A DNA stretch of 64,000 nt, from the NCBI RefSeq assembly GCF_019132875.1, contig NZ_JAHSPF010000001.1, forward strand, positions 1 to 64,000. The letters run 5' to 3'. This document shows, one piece after another, positions 57,584 to 64,000 of the stretch. The notes under the pieces were generated by a model. That model saw only the letters and a program-made list of their open reading frames with translations, did not search any database and was not told where the DNA came from. This DNA comes from Erwinia phyllosphaerae. GTDB lineage: Bacteria > Pseudomonadota > Gammaproteobacteria > Enterobacterales > Enterobacteriaceae. Positions within the stretch are counted from its first letter, which is position 1, and every line of letters starts with the position of its first letter. The position numbers and the translations under genes were made by a program.

Positions 57584-57603
57584 AAGTGAAACACTATTTC
57601 CAG
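57584..57603. promoter_or_regulatory. KdgR box between kdgR and yebQ
   Basis: TGAAACACTATTTC (57587-57600) fits the central KdgR consensus RAAAYRNYRTTTY at every position. On the kdgR side it abuts the likely -10 TATAAA. KdgR binding and self-repression are inferred from the motif and position; yebQ could be affected as well. Confidence 0.65.
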
Positions 57604-57748
57604 TATACTTTTTGCCGTCGCGGCTGCGCAATGTTAACCTCGCCGCGCTATGGACACATTTGCTGATAGTTACCTCTGCGTAAACCGTAGCGCCAGCGGT
57701 AAAAAATGATTAGCATTGTGATATTCACTCCCCTGACTATTATCCCTT

Positions 57749-59134
57749 ATGCCACAAACTCCTCAACAGGATGGCCTGCCCGTTCCACAGCGCTACGGCG
57801 CAATTCTGGCCATCGCGCTGGGTATTACCGTTGCCGTGCTGGATGGCGCTATCGCTAACGTTGCTTTACCGACCATCGCCAGAGATTTACACGCCAGTCC
57901 GGCTGCGTCGATCTGGATTGTTAACGCCTATCAGCTGGCGATCATCGTTTCGCTGCTGTCGCTCTCTTTTCTGGGCGATATCGTTGGCTATCGTCGGATT
58001 TATCAGTGCGGCCTGGTGGTTTTTACCTTTACCTCACTGTTCTGCGCGCTTTGCAGCTCGCTGGAAATGCTGACTTTCGCCAGGGTGCTGCAAGGCTTTG
58101 GCGGCGCAGCGTTGATGAGCGTTAATACGGCGCTGATCCGCATTATCTACCCACAGCGGCATCTGGGTCGCGGCATGGGGATCAATTCGCTGATCGTCGC
58201 CGTTTCAACCGCAGCCGGCCCCACGGTCGCCGCCGCCGTTCTGTCAGTTGCCTCCTGGAAATGGCTGTTTTTGATCAACGTTCCCGTAGGCATCGCGGCG
58301 CTGCTGCTGGCATGGCGCTTTCTGCCTGATAATGTGCAAAAAGCAAAAGGACAGCGCTTTGATGTTCCCAGCGCCATTATGAACGCGCTGACCTTTGGCC
58401 TGCTGATTTCAGCGCTTAGCGGCTTCGCCCAGGGTCAGAGCGGCAAACTGATTACGGCGGAGGTCGTCGCGCTGGTCATTATTGGCGTTGTGTTTATTCG
58501 CCGCCAGCTGCGTCTTCCTGTCCCGCTGCTGCCGGTAGACCTGCTAAGGATCCCCGTCTTTTCGCTTTCGCTGTGTACGTCGGTTTGTTCTTTCTGCGCC
58601 CAGATGCTGGCGATGGTCTCGCTGCCGTTCTATCTGCAGACGGTGCTGCATCGTGATGAAGTGGCAACCGGTCTGCTGCTCACGCCGTGGCCACTGGCTA
58701 CCATGGTGCTGGCACCCATTGCCGGAAGGCTGATCGAGCGTTACCACGCCGGGCTGCTCGGCGCTATCGGACTGGCGTTTTTTGCCATCGGTCTGTTTTC
58801 GCTGGCTCTGCTGCCTGCCACGCCGGGCGACTGGAGTATTATCTGGCGCATGATGATTTGCGGAGCGGGATTTGGCCTGTTTCAGTCACCTAACAACCAT
58901 ACGATTATCTCCTCTGCGCCTCGCCATCGCAGCGGCGGCGCCAGCGGGATGCTGGGCACCGCGCGCCTGCTCGGGCAAACCAGTGGCGCAGCGTTAGTGG
59001 CGCTGATGTTTAACCTCTTTAACGAGCAGGGTACGCATGCTTCACTGCTACTGGCGGGCAGTTTCTCGACCGTTGCCGCCGTGGTCAGCGCTCTGCGTCT
59101 GACGCAACCGGCACCCGGTAAAAAGGCAGGATAA
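57749..59134 (+). CDS. yebQ: MFS transporter YebQ (DHA2 family)
   Basis: A 461-aa drug-exporter-type permease with 14 predicted membrane helices. Characteristic DHA2 features are visible: LDGAIANVALPTIA in helix 1, SFLGDIVGYRRIYQ (motif A) and RVLQGFGGAALMSVNTALIR. Substrate unknown. It is close to E. coli YebQ (457 aa) throughout. Next to kdgR, it may be part of its regulon. Bidirectional terminator at 59135. Confidence 0.93.
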   Translation: MPQTPQQDGLPVPQRYGAILAIALGITVAVLDGAIANVALPTIARDLHASPAASIWIVNAYQLAIIVSLLSLSFLGDIVGYRRIYQCGLVVFTFTSLFCALCSSLEMLTFARVLQGFGGAALMSVNTALIRIIYPQRHLGRGMGINSLIVAVSTAAGPTVAAAVLSVASWKWLFLINVPVGIAALLLAWRFLPDNVQKAKGQRFDVPSAIMNALTFGLLISALSGFAQGQSGKLITAEVVALVIIGVVFIRRQLRLPVPLLPVDLLRIPVFSLSLCTSVCSFCAQMLAMVSLPFYLQTVLHRDEVATGLLLTPWPLATMVLAPIAGRLIERYHAGLLGAIGLAFFAIGLFSLALLPATPGDWSIIWRMMICGAGFGLFQSPNNHTIISSAPRHRSGGASGMLGTARLLGQTSGAALVALMFNLFNEQGTHASLLLAGSFSTVAAVVSALRLTQPAPGKKAG

Positions 59135-59166
59135 AAAAAATGCCGGTCAGTGACCGGCATTTTTCT
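59135..59166. terminator. Bidirectional terminator between yebQ and htpX
   Basis: Perfect 9-bp GC-rich stem TGCCGGTCA/TGACCGGCA with flanking A and T runs on both sides, just after the yebQ stop and 11 bases before the htpX stop. Confidence 0.92.
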
Positions 59167-59176
59167 TCGATAAACG

Positions 59177-60055
59177 TTACTTCAGGTACTGGCCGCTGCG
59201 CAGCGCTTCGATACGCTTATCCAGCGGCGGATGCGACATAAACAGTTCGCTAAGCGACTTTGATTTGCCGTTGATGCAGAACGCCATCATCGTGCTGGCT
59301 TCCTGCGGTTCGTAGCTGGTTTTCAAACGTTGCAGCGCGGCGATCATCTTTTCGCGGCCGACCAGCCGTGCCGAACCGGCGTCAGCATGGTACTCACGAT
59401 GGCGCGAGAACCACATGGTGATGATGCTGGCCAGAATACCAAACACCAGCTCCAGCACCATCGACACCGCAAAATAGACCAGCGGGTTGCCGTTGCTGCT
59501 TTCGCCTTCTTCGCGGTCGCCCGACATAAAGCCGGAAGCGATCTGCGCGATAATGCGCGAAACAAAGATGACAAAGGTGTTCACGACACCCTGGATCAGC
59601 GTCATGGTGACCATATCACCGTTAGCGATATGGCTTATCTCATGGGCCAGCACCGCTTCGGCTTCGTCACGGTTCATGTTCTGCAACAGGCCAGTCGATA
59701 CCGCGACCAGCGAAGCATCACGGCGCGCGCCGGTGGCGAACGCGTTGATATCCGGTGCATGATAGATAGCCACCTGCGGCATCGCTATCCCGGCCTGCCG
59801 CGCCTGTCCGGCAATGGTCTGCATCAGCCAGCGTTCGGTTTCGTTACGCGGCTGTTCAATCACCTCACCGCCGACGGAACGCAGCGCCATCCACTTGGAC
59901 ATCAGCAGTGAGACAAACGCACCGCCAAAGCCAAACAGACCCGCCATAATCATCAGGCCCTGAACACTGCTTGACCGGATCCCTGTCAGACTGAGTATCA
60001 ATCCGAACACCAACATGACGCCAAGGTTGGTTAACAGGAAAAGCGCAATACGCAT
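59177..60055 (-). CDS. htpX: Protease HtpX
   Basis: Zinc metalloprotease of the inner membrane that, with FtsH, degrades damaged membrane proteins. The 292-aa protein has two N-terminal helices, the zinc site H138-E-I-S-H142 with the glutamate in [10 protein letters not shown], and two further helices. The second of two ATGs (60055, [10 protein letters not shown]) matches the family. A sigma-32-type promoter lies 54-78 bases upstream, as expected for a heat-shock gene. Confidence 0.96.
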   Translation of the reverse strand: MRIALFLLTNLGVMLVFGLILSLTGIRSSSVQGLMIMAGLFGFGGAFVSLLMSKWMALRSVGGEVIEQPRNETERWLMQTIAGQARQAGIAMPQVAIYHAPDINAFATGARRDASLVAVSTGLLQNMNRDEAEAVLAHEISHIANGDMVTMTLIQGVVNTFVIFVSRIIAQIASGFMSGDREEGESSNGNPLVYFAVSMVLELVFGILASIITMWFSRHREYHADAGSARLVGREKMIAALQRLKTSYEPQEASTMMAFCINGKSKSLSELFMSHPPLDKRIEALRSGQYLK

Positions 60056-60108
60056 CATAAACTTTCTTCTTCCTCGGTTAAAAAAACGCTAACAGCGGAT
60101 AACTATCC

Positions 60109-60133
60109 TATGGGTGCAGGAAAACATTTCAAG
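60109..60133 (-). promoter_or_regulatory. Sigma-32 promoter of htpX
   Basis: On the minus strand CTTGAAA (60133-60127), then a 11-12-bp spacer, then ACCCATA (60115-60109), matching the sigma-32 pattern CTTGAAA-N11-16-CCCATNT. A half-good CpxR box (GTAAAGTTATGTCTT) lies farther upstream, near 60170. E. coli htpX is controlled by both sigma-32 and CpxR. Confidence 0.7.
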
Positions 60134-60256
60134 CGCTGGAGGTCTTTAACTCCCTAAAAAGACATAACTTTACATTTTGTCGCAACTTTTAACAGGCGGG
60201 AAAACGTTAAGTGTCAGGAAAGGTAGAGAGACAGCAAACGGCAGGAAAATTCAGGT

Positions 60257-60285
60257 AAAAAAAGGGCACAGTTTTCGCTGTGCCC
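60257..60285 (-). terminator. Terminator after prc
   Basis: Perfect 8-bp stem GGGCACAG/CTGTGCCC with a 6-nt loop and TTTTTTT on the minus strand, 7 bases after the prc stop. Confidence 0.92.
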
Positions 60286-60291
60286 TGAGGG

Positions 60292-62319
60292 TTATTTAGC
60301 GCTCTGCTGCTGTTCCAGCTGCGCCAGATCGTTGGCGATATTCACCGTTTCATCAAGATAAGGATCCGGCTCTTTATAATCTTTTGGCAGATCCTCAAGC
60401 TTTGACAACGGCTTCTTGCCTTCGCGCTGCAGGCGAGCGTTAATGCGCTCCAGGCGTAACGCATCATCTTCATGGTTCTCTTTCTCGCGTTCAGCAAGGT
60501 TAAGAGAGATGATGTTGCGCTTGTCCTTCATAGCGTTAAAGCGCGCGATATCTTTCAGGATGTACTGGAACTCCATATCTTTCGCGATACGATCCTGATG
60601 CGCCTTCAGCAGCTGCGGCTCAAGCGGTTTTAAATCGCCTGTTTTGGTGTACGAGGCCGCGTTGATGCTGTCCCACGGTAGCGCATTGTCTTCAAACTTT
60701 TCACCGGTTTCGACCGCTTCGACGCCGGTTGGCATCAGCAGATCTGGCGTCACGCCTTTACGCTGCGTGCTGCCGCCGTTAACGCGGTAAAACTTCTGGA
60801 TAGTGTAGGTAATCGAACCGAGCGCTGGCCATTCCGGGCGCAGCATCTGGTCATAGATACGGTTCAGCGAGCGATACTGCTGCACCGTGCCTTTACCAAA
60901 GGTTGGCTCGCCTACGATCAGGGCGCGGCCATAGTCCTGCATGGCGGCGGCAAAGATCTCCGAAGCGGAAGCGCTGAACCGATCGACCAGCACAACTAAC
61001 GGACCTTTATAGTAAACGATGCCGTCGGTATCGCTGTCTTCGCGCACTTTACCTACGTTATCGCGCACCTGTACTACCGGACCAGACGGAATAAACAGGC
61101 CGGAAAGCGAAACCGCTTCCGTCAGCGCGCCGCCGCCGTTAGTACGAAGGTCGATAACAATGCTGTCGACGTTTTGCTTTTGCAGTTTCTGCAGCTGCAC
61201 TTTTACGTCATCGGTCAGGCCAACATAGAAGCCAGGAATATCCAGCACGCCGACCTTCTCTTTGCCGACGTTATGCACGCTCATTTTCACCGCGCGATCT
61301 TCCAGACGGATTTTTTCGCGCGTCAGCGTGACGATACGGGTTTTGGTGCCCTTACCGGCCGGTAAAATCTCCAGGCGAACCTTGCTGCCTTTTGGCCCTT
61401 TGATCTGGGCGACAACGTCATCAAGTCGCCAGCCGATCACATCCTGCATCGGTTTGCCAGGCTGGCCGACGCCGACGATACGATCGCCCACCGTGATGGT
61501 TTTGCTTTTCGCTGCCGGACCGCCCGCTACCATTGAGTTGATCACGGTGTAGTCGTCATCCATCTGCAGTACCGCGCCGATGCCTTCAAGCGACAGGCTC
61601 ATTTCCGTATTGAACTGGTCGGTGTTGCGCGGAGAGAGATAGCTGGTGTGCGGATCGATTTCCCGGGCAAAAGCGGTCATCGCCATCTGGAAAACGTCTT
61701 CGCTGTTGCTCTGTGCCAGGCGGCGAATAGCGAACTGATAGCGTTTGGTGAGAACCTCGCGGATCTCCTTTTCGCTTTTACCGGTCAGCTTAAGGCTCAG
61801 CTCGTCATACTTGACCTTGGCATCCCACAGCTGATTCAGTTCAGCCGTGTTTTTTGGCCACGGCGCTTTGCTGCGGTCGATATCAATCGTATCGTTACCG
61901 CTGAAATTCATTGGCTTATTCAGCACTGTCAGCGCGTATTGATAGCGCTCGAAACGGCGTTTCTGCGCCAGATTATAAAGATCGTAAAAAACGTTCAGCT
62001 GGCCCGATTTTAACTCGTCGCCCAGCGTGGTTTTTTTCGTTGCATACTGCTCAACGTCAGAAGCAAGCAGTACGTTGTGGTTATAGTCGAGCAGGTTCAG
62101 ATAGCGGGCAAAAATTTTGGCCGAGAAATCCTGATCCAGATCGAACTGGCGATAGTGCGAACGGGTGAAACGCGACGTAACGCGCTCGCTGACCGTCGCG
62201 TGCTGCGGTTCCTGATGAAGCTGAGGGATCTGATCGGCGCGCGTAATAGTATCCGCAGCGAAAACATTTCCGGTAAACAGCAGCGCAGCAATAACGGTGG
62301 TTTTAAAAAAGTTGTTCAT
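60292..62319 (-). CDS. prc: Carboxy-terminal processing protease Prc (Tsp)
   Basis: Periplasmic tail-specific protease that trims PBP3 and degrades SsrA-tagged and cell-wall enzymes. The 675-aa protein has a signal peptide (residues 1-21, LLFTGNVFA/A), a central PDZ domain (GDRIVGVGQPGKPMQDVIGW) and the S41 protease domain. The Ser in DRFSASASEIFAAAM and the Lys in GEPTFGKGTVQ form the dyad. E. coli Prc is 682 aa. It lies 19 bp downstream of proQ, and the two are likely co-transcribed as in E. coli. Confidence 0.96.
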   Translation of the reverse strand: MNNFFKTTVIAALLFTGNVFAADTITRADQIPQLHQEPQHATVSERVTSRFTRSHYRQFDLDQDFSAKIFARYLNLLDYNHNVLLASDVEQYATKKTTLGDELKSGQLNVFYDLYNLAQKRRFERYQYALTVLNKPMNFSGNDTIDIDRSKAPWPKNTAELNQLWDAKVKYDELSLKLTGKSEKEIREVLTKRYQFAIRRLAQSNSEDVFQMAMTAFAREIDPHTSYLSPRNTDQFNTEMSLSLEGIGAVLQMDDDYTVINSMVAGGPAAKSKTITVGDRIVGVGQPGKPMQDVIGWRLDDVVAQIKGPKGSKVRLEILPAGKGTKTRIVTLTREKIRLEDRAVKMSVHNVGKEKVGVLDIPGFYVGLTDDVKVQLQKLQKQNVDSIVIDLRTNGGGALTEAVSLSGLFIPSGPVVQVRDNVGKVREDSDTDGIVYYKGPLVVLVDRFSASASEIFAAAMQDYGRALIVGEPTFGKGTVQQYRSLNRIYDQMLRPEWPALGSITYTIQKFYRVNGGSTQRKGVTPDLLMPTGVEAVETGEKFEDNALPWDSINAASYTKTGDLKPLEPQLLKAHQDRIAKDMEFQYILKDIARFNAMKDKRNIISLNLAEREKENHEDDALRLERINARLQREGKKPLSKLEDLPKDYKEPDPYLDETVNIANDLAQLEQQQSAK

Positions 62320-62338
62320 GCCCTGATTGGCCTCCGTA

Positions 62339-63019
62339 TCAGAACTGCAAGTGTTCTGCGCGTACTATCATTGCCAGGCCGGAAGCCAACTGTACCCGGA
62401 CGCCATCTTTGGTAATTTCAAGAATGGTTGCATCCATCGCACCTTTGCCAGCCGTGACTTTAATGTTTTGACCTACCTGCAGCGCTGCGGTATCCGTAAC
62501 GGGTTTGCTGCGTTGCGGCTGGCGTTCTGCGGAAGGCGCGCTGCCAGGATTACGCTGTGGCTTCGCACGCGCGGCCCGGGGCTGCTCGCCTTCGGCAGAA
62601 GGTTTACGAACCGGCTTGCGCGGACGGCGCGGCGCGGCTTCTTCATCCGCTTCACGTTTCTTCGCCTGCTGCTGTTCGCGCTGCGCCTGAACGCGCGCTT
62701 TCGCCTCTTCGAGCTGCTTACGGGCATGTTCTACATGCTGCTCGTCCAGGACGCCGCAAGGGTTGCCATCCAGGTCAACGCGGGTAGCACCAGCTTTGAT
62801 GCCATATAAATAGCGCCAGCTAGAAGTATAAAGGCGCAGCGCGGAACGAAGCTGAGTTTTACTCAGGCTCATTTCGCCCTGCACGCGGTCGACTAAATCC
62901 TGAAAGATGCCGATTTTTAGCGGTCGTGCTTCGCCTTCGGCGCTAAAGCACTGTGGAAACCGCTCTGCCAGAAAGGCAATTACTTCTTTGCTGCTATTCA
63001 ACTTGGGTTGATTTTCCAT
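62339..63019 (-). CDS. proQ: RNA chaperone ProQ
   Basis: Global small-RNA-binding protein that also affects ProP osmosensing. The 226-aa protein has the FinO/ProQ RNA-binding domain (1-120, [11 protein letters not shown] and [11 protein letters not shown]). A lysine/arginine/glutamine-rich linker (about 120-175, [18 protein letters not shown]) and a Tudor-like C-terminal domain ([20 protein letters not shown]) follow. E. coli is 232 aa; the difference lies in the linker. Confidence 0.96.
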   Translation of the reverse strand: MENQPKLNSSKEVIAFLAERFPQCFSAEGEARPLKIGIFQDLVDRVQGEMSLSKTQLRSALRLYTSSWRYLYGIKAGATRVDLDGNPCGVLDEQHVEHARKQLEEAKARVQAQREQQQAKKREADEEAAPRRPRKPVRKPSAEGEQPRAARAKPQRNPGSAPSAERQPQRSKPVTDTAALQVGQNIKVTAGKGAMDATILEITKDGVRVQLASGLAMIVRAEHLQF

Positions 63020-63116
63020 GAAATTTCCTGATTACAACGGGGTAGCCAATAAGCCGCAGGCATGAACAGGCGTCATTATAATGACACCATCGGCAAATGC
63101 TACGTTATCCAGCACT

Positions 63117-63617
63117 TTAGCTGCGTTTCATGTGAATAAATTTTTCGACATCCGAGCCAGCCAATACTTCACACAGGCCTTCGACCAGCTCAATTAGCCC
63201 CGTTTCATCTTCATTATCAAAGCGGTTATAGACCACGCTATCGATATCCAGCACGCCAATCGTCTGGCCGTTAACGCTTATCGGCAGAACGATTTCCGCA
63301 TTGCTGGCGGCGTCGCAGGCAATATGACCCGGGAAAGCATGCACGTCATCTACACGCTGTACGGCGTTTTCGGCTACGGCGGTTCCGCATACGCCACGGC
63401 CTACCGGAATGCGTACGCAGGCAATTTTGCCCTGAAAAGGGCCAAGCACCAGGGTATTCTCTTCCGTTAACAGGTAAAAGCCGGCCCAGTTCACGCCTTC
63501 CAGACGTTCGAACAGCAGCGCGCTACAGTTCCCCATCGCGGCCAGAAAACTGGTTTCGCCTGCAATAAGCGCACGCAAATCGCGATTAAGGTCCGAGTAG
63601 AATTCTTTTTTAGTCAT
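63117..63617 (-). CDS. msrC: Free methionine-(R)-sulfoxide reductase MsrC
   Basis: GAF-domain enzyme reducing free methionine-(R)-sulfoxide. The 166-aa protein has the three catalytic/resolving cysteines C67, C77 and C101 at the spacing of E. coli (84/94/118 with a longer N-terminus). The GAF core ILPISVNGQTIGVLDIDS (written as AEIVLPISV...GVLDIDS) is clear. It is upstream of proQ on the same strand by 97 bp. The window also has msrB, so both free and protein-bound R-sulfoxides are covered. Confidence 0.95.
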   Translation of the reverse strand: MTKKEFYSDLNRDLRALIAGETSFLAAMGNCSALLFERLEGVNWAGFYLLTEENTLVLGPFQGKIACVRIPVGRGVCGTAVAENAVQRVDDVHAFPGHIACDAASNAEIVLPISVNGQTIGVLDIDSVVYNRFDNEDETGLIELVEGLCEVLAGSDVEKFIHMKRS

Positions 63618-63816
63618 TTTTTAACCATTATTGAAACTTGTTACGAAGTCCAGTATGACTTCGCCCAATAAAATAAGCATTAAAAGTCCAGACGGACAAG
63701 GTGAATGATTCCGTTAGTTAATATACCCTTGTTGATCTGAAGCTTTAAAAGCATAAACGAAGAGTGGTTCGCCGTGGCGATTTTGCCTGACCGTACCCTG
63801 CCAATCCGGGTAACCT

Positions 63817-64000
63817 GTGAAAATATACGCTATTAGCCATATTCTGCCTCAGGCACGTTATCAGCGTTGTCCGCAATGCGATACCCTTTTTTCCTTACCA
63901 GATGTTAAATCTAATGAGACGGCGCACTGCCCGCGCTGCAACGCGACTATCCTTAACGGCCGCGACTGGTCGATGACGCGGTTAATGGCGATGGCGGTGA
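63817..64000 (+). CDS. yebS: Lipophilic envelope-spanning tunnel protein A (YebS), N-terminal fragment
   Basis: Start of the PqiA-like inner-membrane protein that partners the MCE protein YebT/LetB in lipid transport. Only 61 codons are in the window. A GTG at 63817 is the only start, since an in-frame TAA lies 6 bases upstream. The visible part has the zinc-ribbon pair [11 protein letters not shown] ... CPRCNATI and [14 protein letters not shown], matching E. coli YebS. It is divergent from msrC across 199 bp. Confidence 0.88.
   Translation, partial: MKIYAISHILPQARYQRCPQCDTLFSLPDVKSNETAHCPRCNATILNGRDWSMTRLMAMAV

Overview
The window is a 64-kb stretch of an enterobacterial chromosome. Gene content, gene order and near-identity of several proteins to E. 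coli (CspC, YeaG, SdaA, MinD) place it in Enterobacterales. Three things point towards Erwiniaceae (Pantoea/Erwinia/Mixta type): an orphan AmsG/WceG-like undecaprenyl-phosphate sugar transferase, no selD between ydjA and topB, and the E. coli 26-min and 39-41-min blocks brought together. The family assignment is inference; no rRNA is present to prove it.

Layout. (1) 1-17 kb: the 3' end of a tRNA-Tyr with RtT-type repeats, then xthA-nudG, ynjH/topB, ydjA, sppA, ansA-pncA, yeaC/msrB, gapA, yeaD, yeaE, mipA and yeaG-yeaH (E. coli 39-40 min order). (2) 17-23.3 kb: a mosaic junction with an unrecognised 297-aa gene, cvrA, yebV, the orphan sugar transferase and a Bcr/CflA-type exporter. (3) 23.3-37.4 kb: dadX/dadA, ycgB, fadR, dsbB, an accessory patch, then ycgN-ycgM-lytic transglycosylase, ycgL and minCDE (E. 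coli 26-min block). The accessory patch holds a small lipoprotein, a Tat-exported type I dehydroquinase, a secreted 116-aa protein, an AT-rich two-gene islet and a DUF2256 protein. nhaB, umuDC, hlyE and pliG are missing from it. (4) 37.4-53 kb: rnd, fadD, yeaY, tsaB, yoaA, a 46-aa membrane protein, a DUF4186 protein, yoaB, yoaH with a tandem-repeat array at its 3' end, pabB-nudL, sdaA, pdeD and yoaE. (5) 53-64 kb: rlmA, yobF-cspC, an MBL-fold hydrolase, yebO, yobH, kdgR, yebQ, htpX, prc, proQ, msrC and the start of yebS/letA; manXYZ, yobD, mntP and mgrB are absent from their E. coli positions.

How the genes relate. Most are housekeeping: DNA repair (xthA, topB, yoaA), nucleotide clean-up (nudG, nudL), NAD and amino-acid catabolism (pncA, ansA, dadAX, sdaA), fatty-acid control (fadR with its target fadD), envelope quality control (sppA, htpX, prc, dsbB, lytic transglycosylase), methionine-sulfoxide repair (msrB, msrC) and division-site placement (minCDE). 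The starvation kinase operon yeaGH and its usual partner ycgB lie 10 kb apart, much closer than in E. coli.

Regulatory sites readable in the sequence include a sigma-54 promoter for yeaG, two Lrp-like boxes between dadA and ycgB, a FadR operator on the fadD promoter, a KdgR box at kdgR, a sigma-32 promoter for htpX and a weak RcsAB-like box before the sugar-transferase gene. Non-ATG starts are well supported for cvrA (TTG), rnd (TTG), fadD (GTG), sdaA (GTG), yebO (GTG) and yebS (GTG).

No phage, insertion sequence, CRISPR array or obvious defence system was seen. The most unusual structure is the 36/39-bp array that copies the acidic, stop-containing 3' end of yoaH.
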